A DNA stretch of 64,000 nt from Austropuccinia psidii (lineage: Eukaryota > Basidiomycota > Pucciniomycetes > Pucciniales > Sphaerophragmiaceae), in the NCBI GenBank assembly GCA_023105745.1, contig JALGQZ010000003.1, positions 46,195,196-46,259,195 on the forward strand, written 5' to 3'. Positions 1-12,095 of this stretch are shown here, piece by piece. The notes beneath the pieces are model-generated. The model had not been told where the DNA came from, did no database searches, and saw only the letters and a program-made list of their open reading frames with translations. The position numbers were made by a program, and so were the translations under genes. Every line of letters begins with the position of its first letter. Position 1 is the stretch's first letter.

Positions 1-1380
1 ATGGTATAGCCAAGATACCACCAAAACATGAAGCTGAGCCAAATCAGCTCAAAAGGTATCAAACTAAAGAGGAAACTCACCTCTTCCTGAAAATATAAGT
101 CCCATCACCATAGGACTAAGAATAACAAAGTTATTCCTGCTCAAAGTTATTGCTGAGCATAAACCTTAATTTTCACCTCTCATCTAAAATCTAGAAGGAG
201 AGGCTTAACCCCATCAAATGGGAACTCAAAATGAAGCTCTAAGCCAGGGCTATCCAATGGTACCAGCCAAACTGAGCTAGCACCAGTATTACTTGAGTTA
301 TGGTCAAATTCAGACCAAATAAGGGTGAACAAAACATTCACCTCTCATCTAACTTTTACAGTTTTAGTGTGAGATACCTGAAGTGGGGTCTTTTTCGAAA
401 GAGCACAATCAGGGCTATCTGATGGTGCCATCCATTTCCTCATAACGCAACTACAACAGAAGTTATTGGCCAAACAAGCTTAATACAGCTTTTGACCAGA
501 CCACGCCAATGTACAAAAATACTTGTACATGGGATAACTTCGTCATATTTAATAATAATCATGTCAAGTTGGGTACCATTGTGTAGAGCTCATACAGAGC
601 TATTCAATGAACCAACTTTGAGCTTGACATCTCAAAAACTGACAGAGTTATGACCATTTTAAGGTCAAAATCCCACCTGCTGTCAGATACAGCCTTACCA
701 TGGGATAATATCCCATAACCATGAATATGAGGTGTCAAATAGACAAAGAAGCATGTTTTTACTTCAATACCTCATATGTCAGTCAATACTGGGGTCCCAT
801 ACAGTTTCTGTACAGCATTCTACGTGTCATACACGTCAGAATCAGGCTGTGAGGTCCCCAGATGAAAATCTTCACCCTGTATTGGTGAAATCCACCCAGA
901 TGTGGTTTCAAAACCACATCTGAGCCCAATACAGAGTATACAGGCTGTTTGCAAACCACAAGCCTGTCATAGAGAGTGAAAAATCTTCACTTCCTCTACG
1001 TGGAAAGGTCTAGCAGCCTTTCCACCTCAATTTCAGGATAAAAAGAGGGCTTTTCACAGCCAAAAACCTTTCCTCATCCTGCTCTTGAATAACCTACGTA
1101 GTAAACTGTCAAAAGCAGTTTTACTCTTGGTTAATAATCAGGTATAATTATAAACTTAATTATTGTAGTCTTTATTATTGTAACCCAACAGATAAAACTG
1201 CACCCAGGGCTTACAGCAGTGCTCACCACCACTATATTTCCATAGTAAAGCCCTTAAAATCTCAATACAATGATCTTTTATCAACCTTTTATCTTTAAAA
1301 ATCTATTTTTCACCATGTCACAGTCATAGTTTTAGTTTTAAATAGCCTTATTACCTCTTCAACATAGACTGAGCCTGACA
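1..1380 (+). repeat. Family 2 gypsy LTR, left end cut by window start
   Basis: This stretch aligns with the complete LTR at 6241-7679. Base 1 corresponds to about base 6298, so roughly 57 bases of its left end lie outside the window. It ends in GCCTGACA at 1380, the inverted counterpart of the TGTCAGCC start seen at 6241. Immediately after it, at 1381, the pol reading frame of element C resumes in mid-protein. The LTR therefore interrupts C's pol, as a solo LTR or as the right LTR of an element extending leftwards. If LTR-type integration made a 5-bp duplication, it should be GTATT (1381-1385). Confidence 0.85.
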
Positions 1381-3507
1381 GTATTTGAAATGACTGTTGA
1401 CAGAGTCAAAGCCTTTGAGTCTCTAAGAGAAGCCTTGACCAATGCTCCACTCTTACTGATGCCAGACTTTAAATTAACTTTCAAAATGTATATTGATGCA
1501 TCAGGGGATGGGCTAGGTGCTGCACTTCACCAAGTTCAGATCATAAATGATCAACCTGTAGAAGGACCCATATGTTTCATATCCAGGCAAATCAAACCAA
1601 CTGAATCCAGATATGGAGCAAGTCAGATGGAATGTCTACGCCTTTTCTGGGCCTTGGAGAAATTGAACTACTTCTTAGAAGGATGTGTTTTTGAGGTGAT
1701 AACAGATTGTACAGCTGTCAAATCACTTTTTAATATGAAAACACCCAACAGACATATGCTCAGATGGCAAATAGCCATACAAGAATACAGAGGCAATATG
1801 ACTATTGTTCATAAAGATGGGAGTATTCATAAGAATGCAGATGGACTAAGCAGATGGCCATTACCAAATAATATTGATAATCCTGCTTATGTGCCAGAAG
1901 AAGCTTCACCACAAATTCCAATAGAAGGAATAAGTGTTACAGACTTGAACACCACCTTCTTTGAAGAAGTCAGAAGTAGTTACACTCAAGATAGGAATTG
2001 TAGCATCTTATGCCAATTACTTAACAAAGACTGTAAAGACAACTCTCTAATACATGCCTTGGATGAAGTATGGAGAAAATCTTATGATGAAGGAAGATTT
2101 CACCTACTGGATGGTATAATTTACCACAGAACCAAGCATACATGTGTCATGACAGTTGTAGACAGTTCATTAATCAATCTTGTACTGAAAGAATGCCATG
2201 ATAGTCCCTTTTCAGGACATTTGTCTGAAGGCAGAACAAGAGAGAAAGTAAAGACCTGCATATGGTGGCCAATGTGGCAGAAAGATGTTGCAGAGTATTG
2301 CAAAAACTGTGACAGATGCCAAAAGGCAAATAAATCCACTGGCAAGAGACTTGGGAATATGATAAAAATCCAAGAACCAAACAGACCTTGGGAAATTGTC
2401 CATATGGATTGGTTAACTGGCCTACCACCAGGAGGTGACAGAAGCTATAATGCTTGCCTAGTAATTGTGGACAGATTCAGTAAAACTCCAATCTTTTTAC
2501 CATGTCACAAAGATTATAAAGCCATGGATACAGCTGTTCTGATATGGAATAGAGTAGTGTCATGGACTGGGATATTTACAAATATCATTAGTGATAGGGA
2601 TCCCAAATTCACTTCAGCACTATGGACAAATCTTCACCAATTATTTGGCACTAAACTGTCTTTCTCTACAGCCTACCACCCACAAACTGATGGCCTGGCT
2701 GAAAGGATGATCCAAACCTTAGAGGACATGGTGAGAAGATTTTGTGCATATGGCGTTGAATTCAAAGATTGTGATGGATTTACCCATGATTGGTGTACTC
2801 TTTTGCCAGCAATGGAATTAGCGTATAAAACATCAATCCATGCCAGTACCAATCAGACTCCTGCTATTCTAGAAAAAGGATGGAACCCCAAGTTACCCCA
2901 AGATTCCTTGAGGAAAGACTTAATTGAAAGACATCCCACAGCTGCTAGCTTCAAAGGAATGCTAGAAAAAGTCAGAAAGCATGCAGTAAGGTGCATGGAG
3001 GACTCTTTTGCATATGCTAAAGACAAATGGGATAAATCACATGCAACTCCAGATTTCAAAGTGGGGGACCTAGTTCTTGTATCCACCCATAACCTCAATA
3101 ACATCAAAGGATGTAAAAAGCTTAAAGACTCCTTTGCAGGACCTTTTGTGATTAAGGCCCTCAATGGAGAAAATGCTGTTGAAGTAGAGTTATCTGAAGA
3201 ACTTAGCAATAAGCATCCTGCATTTCCAGTGAGCTTGATAAAGCCATATAAATCTAGTTATGCTGAGAAATTTCCCTTGAGGAATAAGATTCCCCAAGTT
3301 ATACCTCCTATTGAGACATCTGGTACTAAGAAAATTACCAAAGTTCTTAAAGAAAGGAAATTAAGAACCAAGAAAGTAAGGGAATACCCTGTTAGGTACA
3401 GTGACCCAACTTGTGAAGATGAATGGTCAGAAGAAAAAGATATACCAGAAGCTACCAAACTCCTCAGGAGATTCAGACACACTAGAAATACCAATATTAC
3501 AAAGTAA
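1381..3507 (+). CDS. Ty3/gypsy pol, RNase H to integrase part (element C)
   Basis: A stop-free frame of about 708 codons encodes the C-terminal half of a gypsy polyprotein. In order it shows: RNase H (YIDAS near residue 35, ME in QMECL, TDC in VITDC), an HHCC zinc-binding integrase N-domain (ECHDS..GHLSE...CKNCDRC), the integrase core with all three catalytic acids (HMDW, SDRDPKF, GLAERM), a GPY/F-like C-domain ([11 protein letters not shown]), and a chromodomain-like end (REYPVRYSD...DEWSEEKD). Integrase would insert cDNA in the nucleus. Gag, protease and RT are absent because the LTR ending at 1380 interrupts the frame. Alignment with element A shows the frame continuing directly across the junction (VFEMT against VYEMT). 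No internal stop is present, so C is younger or better preserved than A or B, but it cannot move on its own. Confidence 0.9.
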   Translation, partial: VFEMTVDRVKAFESLREALTNAPLLLMPDFKLTFKMYIDASGDGLGAALHQVQIINDQPVEGPICFISRQIKPTESRYGASQMECLRLFWALEKLNYFLEGCVFEVITDCTAVKSLFNMKTPNRHMLRWQIAIQEYRGNMTIVHKDGSIHKNADGLSRWPLPNNIDNPAYVPEEASPQIPIEGISVTDLNTTFFEEVRSSYTQDRNCSILCQLLNKDCKDNSLIHALDEVWRKSYDEGRFHLLDGIIYHRTKHTCVMTVVDSSLINLVLKECHDSPFSGHLSEGRTREKVKTCIWWPMWQKDVAEYCKNCDRCQKANKSTGKRLGNMIKIQEPNRPWEIVHMDWLTGLPPGGDRSYNACLVIVDRFSKTPIFLPCHKDYKAMDTAVLIWNRVVSWTGIFTNIISDRDPKFTSALWTNLHQLFGTKLSFSTAYHPQTDGLAERMIQTLEDMVRRFCAYGVEFKDCDGFTHDWCTLLPAMELAYKTSIHASTNQTPAILEKGWNPKLPQDSLRKDLIERHPTAASFKGMLEKVRKHAVRCMEDSFAYAKDKWDKSHATPDFKVGDLVLVSTHNLNNIKGCKKLKDSFAGPFVIKALNGENAVEVELSEELSNKHPAFPVSLIKPYKSSYAEKFPLRNKIPQVIPPIETSGTKKITKVLKERKLRTKKVREYPVRYSDPTCEDEWSEEKDIPEATKLLRRFRHTRNTNITK

Positions 3508-3518
3508 TATTCTTTTTT

Positions 3519-3530
3519 AGGGGGAGGGAA
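3519..3530 (+). other. Polypurine tract of element C
   Basis: AGGGGGAGGGAA lies 11 bases after the pol stop and directly abuts the LTR start TGTGAGCC. Position and composition fit the plus-strand primer of an LTR retrotransposon. The same arrangement recurs in the other gypsy copies here. Confidence 0.8.
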
Positions 3531-5297
3531 TGTGAGCCTTAGAGGTAATTTCATATACCCAAAAGACCATAAATACAAAAATAACATATTAATATAAATA
3601 AAATAAAAATATTTATATTATTGAAATAAAGATCAAAATATAAATATAAAATTATATTAAAAATAAAAAAAATTACTTACAATATAAAAATAAAAATACA
3701 TTAAAGTTGTAAGTGTAAAATTACATTTATACTTGAAAAAATTAAGTAAAAATAAAATTTTAACAAAATTGTGAAAAAATAAATAAATTTGGAAAAAAGT
3801 TAAATAGAAATTATTATAACTTTTTATCCAATAAATAAACATATAAAATTTGTTTCACCATTGGATTCCTCATAAAAAATCAGGTGGGGTCACCTCTGAG
3901 TGAAATTCTTGTAACTCAACTCTAAATAAGCTTAAATTAAGTTTTTAGTATTTTCAATACAAAAGTTGAAAATCCTCAAAAACTGAATTTAATTCACACC
4001 ACATGTGGTGTTAACCATCAAATTTTGTGTTAAAATTGAGGTGTTGTGTTTAGTTTAGAAGTTATGAGGAATTGAAGTATTTTCAATTGAATTCAATTGA
4101 AATGTCAAAATGTGTGCGTGTATTACATAAGTGAACTTTGATTTACATATGAGGTGTCAATTATTACTGTATTGTATTGTACAATTGAATTGAATTACAT
4201 ATGTAAATTATAAGTATAATACATGATGAGGAATTAAAGGAAAAACAAATTGGAAAGATTAAATTTGGGGGGGGAAAGGAGCTCCAGCTCTAAGGGGGAG
4301 CTAGACCCCCAAAGTCCTTTCTGACAGGCGTGGGATGTCAAAATTCATGCAAAAGTTCATCACTTTTGGCCTGGAATTGAGCTACAGGGTCTGTGGACTC
4401 AATTGATGATGAGGTTTTGAAACCAACTGGGGTAGTTTTAGCTGTTGCCAAGAGGGTAAAACTACCCTTAACATAAAACAATAATAGTAAAAACAGTTTT
4501 AACTGGTTTCTACGCCTCTGACACACATTCTGAAGTGTTTTGAAGGCTCTAGGCCCGGTATTGCTATAAAAATGGCTGATTTAAGGGTCTAAAATGGCTA
4601 AAAATGGCTTAAACCAGCCCTTTTTGGTCTAAACCAGGGTTCAATGATGCCATAATTGGCTTTTCTGTTGTCAGACTGTTTTTCACGACTGACAAGAGTA
4701 AATTTTACTTTTGGAGTAAGAGAATTGATGGCTATAAAAGAATGTCTTCTTTGACCCACTTTTCTCTTCATGTTAGAATCTTTTCCTTTTATAATTAGTT
4801 TAAACATTGTTAAACCAATCAATAAGAGATTCCAGCCACCATTTTCAAATCATTTTAATCCTTTTAACCATGTGAAAAAATCATTTTAATCATTGTTTGT
4901 AACTTTTATAATCATTTTTACCCCTGAACCACCCCAAAAGTGAATTAAAGCATCTTTCATCACTGTAAACTTTGTCACTTTGTTTCCAAATTCACTCTGG
5001 TCACTTTTGGGTGTGTTTTCTCTTTAATATTCTTTTTAAAGACTTTGTTCTTTAATTAATTGCTTGCAGCTTTTTGCTCAATTAATTCCAATTGAAATTG
5101 CTCTTGAAGAAATTTCTTTTGTAGCCATAAAATATCTCTTGTAGAGTATTTTTTGGATAAATTTTTATTGTTGGTAAAACAATAAATCTTTATATTATTA
5201 TTGTTTTATACTAATAAAGTTATAAACAATAAAATTGGCCTGTTTTCTCTTAAAAATAATATTCTTTACTATTTTTAATTGAATTTTACCTTATACA
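3531..5297 (+). repeat. 3' LTR of element C
   Basis: The LTR starts TGTGAGCCTTAGAGG right after the polypurine tract. It shares its first bases and a CATATACCCAAAA-like block with the LTRs of elements A and B, but is otherwise diverged. The right end is placed at ACCTTATACA (5297) by analogy with the A and B LTRs, which end ..AACCTTACA in this orientation. The end is inferred, because no second LTR of C is in the window. The interior is very AT-rich with no convincing gene. Confidence 0.6.
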
Positions 5298-5341
5298 AAT
5301 TTTGAGGACAGGAAAAGTACTTGATTTTTAATCAAAGTTTC

Positions 5342-6201
5342 ATATCCACACCTTACAGTACTAAACTTGCTTTTTCTACAGCTTACCATCCACAAAAAGA
5401 TGGATTAGCTGAAAGGATGATCCAAACGATGGAGGAAATGCTTAGAAGATTATGTGCCTTTGGCATGGAATATAAGGACCATGACTGGGTTACCCTTCTA
5501 CCAGAAGTCCAACTGGCTTATAACAAAAGTCAGCACTCTACCACAGGAAAAACACCTGCACTGGTAGAGAAAGGGTGGAATTCCCTATTTCCTGTGGATC
5601 ACCTGAGAAAAACCTTCTGACCATCCACCCCACAGCCAACGACTTCCATGATATGTGTAAAAAGGCTTGTGACACAGCAGCCAAATGCATAGCTGAGGCA
5701 AAGGAATATAATAAGCAGAGGTGGGACAAATCACACATAGAGCCTGACATTAAAAAAGCAGTCCAAGTGTTAGTGTCTACACTGAAGTTTAATAATCTCA
5801 AAGGAACTAAGAAAATGACAGACTTATTTGTAGGGCTCTTTACTATTGTTAAATTGATAAGAAAAAATGCAGTGCAAGTCAAACTCACAGAAGAACTTTC
5901 TAGGAAACACCCAGTCTTTCCAGTGATTTTATTCAAGCCATACTTCCAGACAGAGGAGGATAAACTCCCCTACAGGAAGAAAAACCCCACCCCACCAGAG
6001 ATAGTGGAAGTGCAAGACTCCCCTGGCCCAATGAGGAAAATGAGGCAGGCCAGGAAGATCAAACTGAATTGTAAAGACCATAGACAATACTTGGTCAGAT
6101 TCAAGAGCCAGACAGCTGGTAAAGACAAATGTTTGGCAGAAGATACCATACCAGATTGGAAGCTTCACTTTAGAAGGCTCAGAGCCTCTAGAAGGACATA
6201 A
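5342..6201 (+). pseudogene. Ty3/gypsy pol C-terminus, family 2 (frameshifted)
   Basis: This fragment begins inside the integrase core at [13 protein letters not shown], contains the catalytic Glu (GLAERM), and runs through a GPY/F-like segment to a chromodomain-like tail (RQYLVRF...DKCLAEDTIPD). A one-base frameshift near 5608-5615 moves the frame between VDHLRK and NLLTIHPT. Compared with element C it also lacks a few residues after YKDHD. Everything upstream of the core is missing: element C's 3' LTR ends 45 bases before it, so C probably inserted into this element and its 5' part lies left of the window. The tail is followed by a polypurine tract and LTR 6241-7679. Confidence 0.85.
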
Positions 6202-6228
6202 CAGTCTCATAAATTATGAGCCTTTTTT

Positions 6229-6240
6229 AGAGGGAGGGTA
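6229..6240 (+). other. Polypurine tract of family 2 element
   Basis: AGAGGGAGGGTA directly precedes the LTR start TGTCAGCC at 6241 and follows the pol stop by 27 bases. This marks 6241-7679 as that element's 3' LTR. Confidence 0.75.
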
Positions 6241-7679
6241 TGTCAGCCTGTGACTCAAAACCAGAGCACAAGCATGACAGCCAAATACTATAAATCAATG
6301 GTATAGCCAAGATACCACCAAAACATGGAGCTGAGCCAAACCATCTCAAAAGGTATCAAAGGAAAGAGGAAACTCACCCCTTTCCAAATATACAAGTCCC
6401 ATCATCATAGCACAAAGAATAACAAAGTTATTCCTTCTCAAAGTTGCTGCTGAGCATAAACCTTGATTTTCACCTCTCATCTAAAATCCAGAGGAAGAAG
6501 CTTAACCCCATCAAATTGGTATTGAAAATTAATCTCTATATAAGGGAAATTCAATAGTACTAGCCAAATTGAGCTAGCACCAGAATTACAGAAGTTATGA
6601 CCAAAATAAGGTCAAATAATGGTGAATAAAATATTCACCTCTCATCTAACTTATACAGTGTTAGTGTGAGATACCTAAAGTGGGGTCTTTTTGGAAGGAG
6701 CACAAGCAGGGCTATCTGATGGTGCCATGTGTTTCCCCATATCTCATCTAGAACAAACGTTATGGGGCAAACAAGCTCTATACAGTTTTTAAGCAAAACA
6801 TATATATGTACAAAGATTCTTGTACATGGCATAGCTTTTCCATACTTAATGATAACCATATCAAATGAGGTACCATTGTGTAGAGCACATCCAGGAATAC
6901 AAAATTAACCAACTTTTATATTGATATCTCAAAAACTGACAAAGTTATGACAGTTTTAAGCTCAAAATCCCACAGTTAGACCAATACAATCTTACTGTGG
7001 GATATTCTCCCATAAGTATGGTTATGAGGTGTCAAATAGACAAAGAAGCATGTTTATACTTAAAAAAACTTATAATTCATTCAATACTGGGGTCCCATAC
7101 AGGTTCTGTACAGCATTCTACACGTCATACATGTCAGAAGAGGGCTATGTGGTCCCCAGATGAAAATTTTCACCCTGTATTGGTGAAAACTTCCCAGATG
7201 TGGTTTCAAAGCCACATCTGAGCCCAATACAGAGCATAAAGGCACTATGAAGCCACAAGCCAGTACTCTGAAGTGAAAACCTCTTTACTTCCTCTATGTG
7301 GATGGTCTAGAGGGCCATTCCACCCCATTTTAGGATCAAAGGAGGCCTTTTCTCTACCAGAAAAGGTTTCCTCATCCTGCTCTTGAATTCCTATGTATTG
7401 AAACTGTCAAAAACAGTAAGACTCTTGGAAAATAATCAGGCTCTAATTTAAATTCTTAAGTATTGTAGTTCTTATTATAGTAATCCAACTGGTAAGACTG
7501 CACCCAGGGCTTTCAACAGCGCTCACCACCACTATTTCACCATAGTAAAGCCCTTATTATTCAATCTTAAACTTTCATTATCCATTATTAACTTCTTTTA
7601 AACTAATATTAACATGTCACAGTCATAGTTAAAGTTGTAAACAGCCTTATTACACCTTCCTCATAGACTCAGCCTGACA
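6241..7679 (+). repeat. Family 2 gypsy 3' LTR, complete
   Basis: The 1,439-bp LTR is bounded by TGTCAGCC and GGCTGA-type ends (..CAGCCTGACA), the usual TG..CA. Its body aligns along most of its length with 1-1380, including the blocks ATGGTATAGCCAAGATACCA near the start and ACTGCACCCAGGGCTT near the end. It is less AT-rich than the surrounding DNA. The five bases after it are ATTTC; the matching left flank of the element is outside the window. Confidence 0.9.
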
Positions 7680-7714
7680 ATTTCAATTGTCCAACAACTT
7701 TGATTCAATTTTAG

Positions 7715-8712
7715 GGTTTGTGGCAACATTCATTGCAACTTATTAAAAAATTACTTTCCTGGACTTATCTCAAATTTTCATCAATCATGTATTTTCCAAA
7801 CATGGCCTTCCAATCAGTATTGTTAGTGATAAAGGATCTTTATTTTTTTCATTATTCTGGACCCAATTATTTCAGAATCCCAAGATATCAAGAGATATTT
7901 CAACTGTTTTCCATCCTGAAACAGATGGAAAGAGAAAGAGGGTAAATAATATTCTAGAATAGTATTGTTGGTTGTATTTGAGTTAGCATAAAGATGACTG
8001 CCACATCTGGCTCCCTCTGGCTGAATTTTCCTATAATAATTCAGGATATTAATCAAAAAAACAATCACCTTTTTTCATCATTTATGAAATAAATTCCAGC
8101 TTTGATTCAATTCACATTTCTCAAGACACACCTGCTGTAAATTGATCAACAAAACTCCAATAATTACAGAAAGTGGTCAAAGAAGAATTAGAGTCAGCAA
8201 TAAGGCATTTAAAAAAGTATGTAGATAGAGATAGGGAAATTGGACCTGATTTCCAACCTGGGGAAAAAGTATGGCTAGCCTCAAAAAATATCAAGACTAC
8301 AAGACCCACCAAGAATCTCTCAGCAAGATGGCTGGGACCCTTTGAAGTCTTGAAGAAGATTGGAAGCCATGCATATCACCCCAAGTTTCCTCAAAAATGG
8401 AAGTCAGTTCACCCTCTGTTCCATGTTTCCTTATTAGAACCAGTCAAGCCATAAACTATCCCAAACCAACATCAATTTCTAGAACTGCCAGTCTTAGTGG
8501 AGGAGCAGGACAAATGGGAAGTGGCTCAGGTTTTGGAATCAAAACTAAAGAGCAATGAGTTATGGTACCTTGTAGACTGGAAAGGATTCAGTGAAGACCC
8601 AAAAAGAGCAATTTGGGAACTAGCTTCCAGCCTTTCCAGCTCAACAGACCTTTTCAAGGGTTTCTATACCTTTTATCCTGACAATCCTGCCCCAAGTACC
8701 TCAAGAGTTTGA
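7715..8712 (+). pseudogene. Chromovirus integrase with chromodomain, decayed
   Basis: Translated pieces in shifting frames give an integrase core (FSKHGLPISIVSDKGSLF, HPETDGKRERVNNILE, WLPLAEFSYNN), a better-preserved C-terminal part at 8173-8451 (GPDFQPGEKVWLASKNI, SARWLGPFEV, VHPLFHVSLLEPVKP) and a classical chromodomain at 8497-8712 (ELWYLVDWKGFSEDP, IWELASSL). Several in-frame stops and frameshifts lie between 7700 and 8170, and a stop separates the GPY/F part from the chromodomain. This is a different gypsy lineage from elements A-D, whose tails are only chromodomain-like. Chromodomains of this type generally guide integration to marked chromatin. The element's RT and gag are not adjacent. 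Confidence 0.85.
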
Positions 8713-9200
8713 TTTTGTGGTGCTTGGTGGGGAGTAGAAGTTATGAAAATAAGTTCCTCTCCTGGAATGCACCTTTAAGGGGGTATTCTACTCAAATTGG
8801 TTTCAAGCATCACCTTGGAAACTTTGTGAGAACTTTTCAATTCTTTGGACAAATTAAGAAGGCCTTGAAATATCAATGCCCTCAAGTTTGGAGCTTTCAT
8901 CAAGATATGGCCAAATTCCTCTTTTTCATTTTTTTCCCTAATTATGCCATTAATCATTACTCAATACATTCCTTGAATAAATTCAATTATGGAGAAAATT
9001 GTCCGTTCTTTTCATGGTTCTTGGTGGGAAATGGAAGTTGTGAAAGTAAGTTCTATCTCCTGGTATGCATCTCCAAGGCTTTCTACTTCTTGTAAAATAA
9101 CACCTTGGCCACTCTGTGAGCATAAAATGCCTTGTTTTATCTCTCAGGAAAATTCATGTCCAAAACCAAGCATCTCAACTCAAGAAGGCCACCTCTAATA
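8713..9200 (+). repeat. 3' sequence of the chromovirus, with internal duplication
   Basis: This is non-coding sequence following the chromodomain stop. Two stretches resemble each other about 300 bases apart: CTTGGTGGGGAGTAGAAGTT (from 8724) against CTTGGTGGGAAATGGAAGTT (from 9021). Both are followed by AAGTTC, a CTCCTGG(A/T)ATGCA(C/T)C block, and then CACCTTGG..ACT(T/C)TGTGAG. They look like an old partial tandem duplication in a 3' UTR or LTR. Short open frames here show no recognised protein. Confidence 0.5.
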
Positions 9201-9386
9201 AATTTCTTTATTTTTCTTTTTCTCACAATTCTTTCTTTTCTTTTCTTTTCACTTGTATACTTTTTGTTTCATTCTATTCTTTTTATAAAGAAGCAGAATC
9301 CCCTCCCATATCATGTATTTGGAGTTTCCATTTTTTTATCCTCTATCAATGAGAGTGGGGATAAAAGACAAACCAAACACAAACAA
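9201..9386. other. T-rich spacer
   Basis: Mostly pyrimidine-rich plus-strand sequence (TTTCTTTTCTTTTC runs) between the chromovirus relic and the minus-strand gag-like fossil. I see no gene, RNA or clear repeat boundary. Confidence 0.5.
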
Positions 9387-9974
9387 AGCCAAAAAACTAT
9401 TTATCCTTACCAATATCATCAAAGGCTCTCTGGAATTCATTTATCAATTCATCTTCATACCAGGAAAATTTGGCAGCCATTTCTTCAGAAGCAGTACCAG
9501 GGATCATTCTATCATTAGCATATACAATCACCTCCCTACTATTTCTCTAAACCCCTCTGAACAATCTGGACACAGAATCTTGACCTTCATTCCCCTAGTT
9601 GGATCCTCTCTGGTAACCCTGATTGGCCAACACTCCCAATTTTGAAACACTTGAGCAGCTGGCAATGTAAAAGGTGACCAATTGTCCCTTCTTCATCTGG
9701 TGCTGGCCACAGGTTGTAATTGGTGGGAGGTGAGGACTGGGGATGGCATGGGCTGTGGAATGGGATATTACTTCATTGGTGAAGCTAGGATAGTCCTGGC
9801 AGTGGATGATTTGGGTGGAGGAGGAGGAACTGAAGATGGGATTGAGGACAGGAAAGGTTGAAAGTTTCTTGGAGTACTTGGAATAAGGTTACTATGGAAT
9901 TTCTTGGAAGGAGGTTTAGTGGGTGAAGAAATTGAAGAGTGGCCAACCAATGAATTAATCACCTAAGCTTCTTC
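9387..9974 (-). pseudogene. Gag-like fossil, C-terminal part
   Basis: Read on minus from 9974 to 9387, the frame pieces are: a Ser/Pro-rich stretch (LVGHSSISSPTKPPSKKF), then QVFQNWECWPIRVTREDP, then, after a frameshift, VIVYANDRMIPGTASEEMAA and KFSWYEDELINEFQ..FDD. These resemble a multicopy rust gag-like protein as I remember it; no search was done. At least two frameshifts and several stops are present. The 5' part continues across element A at 22693-22888: removing A and one TCTTC copy joins the two reading regions, although a stop and frameshift lie close to the junction. Confidence 0.65.
9970..9974. repeat. Target site duplication of element A, left copy (TCTTC)
   Basis: TCTTC precedes the TG of the left LTR and is repeated exactly at 22693-22697 after the CA of the right LTR. 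Five bases is the usual size for gypsy integrase. Confidence 0.9.
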
Positions 9975-11977
9975 TGTAAGGTTTGACTATGAAACAATAA
10001 GTAAAAATTACTAATTTATTACTTATTGTACTCTGAATGTCCTTATAATTGAAATAAATAAGATTAAAATAATAATAATAATAAAGAAATATTATTATTA
10101 TGGCGTAAAAATATTATATTATTAAATAAATATAATAATATAATTAATATTATATGAAATTATAATATTATAAATAATATATTAATATAAAATAATTAAT
10201 ATATTATAAAGCTCTTTATTATTGTTACCAACAAATAATAAAGGCGTAAAAAACAATTAATAACAATAATATTACTAATATTAAAGTTATATATTAATAT
10301 AAATACTATTTATATCAATTAAGAATTATTAAGAGTAATAATAAGAGAGAAATTATTATAATAAGATGAAATAACCTACTTTTAACACTTAAAATAATAA
10401 TTTTGAGATATTTTACGCCAAAAGAATATAATACAACTTTTTCAAATTGTATTTACAATAAAAAATAAAGAAAATTACTAAATTTCTTGATTTTACGTGG
10501 AAATGAGTTTATAGAGAGATTTATGACAAAAACAATTAAAGAATTGATTTAATCACGTAAAAATAGTGATTAATATTAAGATGGTCTTTGGTCTTTAATA
10601 ATATAAGAGTTTTATATATAAAGAATAAAGAAATTACCTTTTATTTAATTGATTTAATGTTTTTGATGCGTCTGAGGGGAAAATAGAGTAAAAAGAGCTC
10701 TATTTATAGTAAATACCTCCCTCCTAGAGTCCAACAGGCTTCTAGTAGACGTGTACTGATCATATCCACTGGAATTGATCAATATTTTAAGGTTTGAGGG
10801 TGATTACATCATGATCAAACCATATTACATCATTATTACACCATTATTTAGAGTTATCACTATAACTCTAAAGTTGATGACATCAGAGGCTTGGCAGAAC
10901 CCCAAATTTCGTGGATTTTATTAGTTTTAATCATAAACTAATAGTATTCACCAATTGTATCACTCTTAAGACTGTTAAACTTAAATTAAGGTTACAGTGT
11001 GTGATCATAACTGCTCAAATTAAGCTCAAACTTTGATCCTCAATAACTTTTAAAATTTACACGCTACAGCAATTCAGAGAGTGAATTCTGACAGCCTGGC
11101 ATAACCTTATTATGCTTTCAAGATTTTTTCATTACATCATCAAAACTCTAATTTTGATGATTTTTATTGTAACTCATCTTTTCTGTCGAAATTCAATATT
11201 TTAAACTTCAAACCTTGATTTCAGGGGGTTATACCCTGAATTTAATAATAAAAATTACATCATTCTTCACGAATGAACTAGTAGAATCCAACTGTATACT
11301 TTTTTTTAAGTTTGAAGCACTTTCACAACAAAGTGGTCAACAGCTCTGTTGATTTTTATCAATATTTCATCATAGGTTTTAACCTTGTTTATAAATTGTA
11401 AAATAAAGTTCATATCTGTGTTCTTACAGTAATTACGTGGTAGCTTTATTTTTGGTTCATTATTCTATCATGTATAGTTTAGAAGATATTAGCTATGATC
11501 CTTGAATATATGTGTTGACCAAAAAAGTGCATATATTCAGGATAATTCCTTAAGTATTAACATTGGAAATTAGCTTATTAATTGTTTTATGTGTGTATTT
11601 TCATGGGAAGTCCACTGGTACAATTTATTTTACATGTTGTTTCATTAGTTCTTGAGATAAATGAGTTTTTATGGTTTTTATAAGGTATTATACCTTATAA
11701 TTCCTTAAATATTGACTTTACAGATATGCCATAAAAATGGTATATGTGTATTTTTCCATGGAGAATCCAATGGTGTAATTTCATTTACATTTTGATTCAT
11801 TGGTTTTTAAGTTAAACCAATTTTTGTACCAATTTATGGTATTTTTTGTATATTTAAGTAATTATTCTTAATGTATAATTATTCTAAGTAATTTTAATAT
11901 AATTATATTAAAGGTATAATTGTTCTGAGTCTTTTTGTGACCTTATTGGGTATGTGGTCATATCCCAAAGGCTCACA
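9975..11977 (-). repeat. 3' LTR of element A
   Basis: The 2,003-bp LTR runs from TGTAAGGTTTGACTATG to CCCAAAGGCTCACA in plus orientation. It matches 20669-22692 very closely. The main visible difference is the loss of about 20 bases in an A/T-rich hairpin after AAGGCGTAAAAAAC. It contains the conserved TATA-like box (plus CTATTTATA at 10700-10708) and the hairpin at 11503-11539. Confidence 0.95.
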
Positions 11978-11989
11978 TTCCCTACCACC
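11978..11989 (-). other. Polypurine tract of element A
   Basis: On minus, GGTGGTAGGGAA directly precedes the LTR start TGTGAGCC. The same 12 bases occur in element B (32871-32882). Confidence 0.75.
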
Positions 11990-12095
11990 AAAAAAGATTG
12001 TACCACAATCTGATATGTGTGATTAGGGTATCATCCACTGTCCTACCTCTTCATTAGACTTTGTTAGTCTTGAAGCTCAATAATGCTTAACTTTT

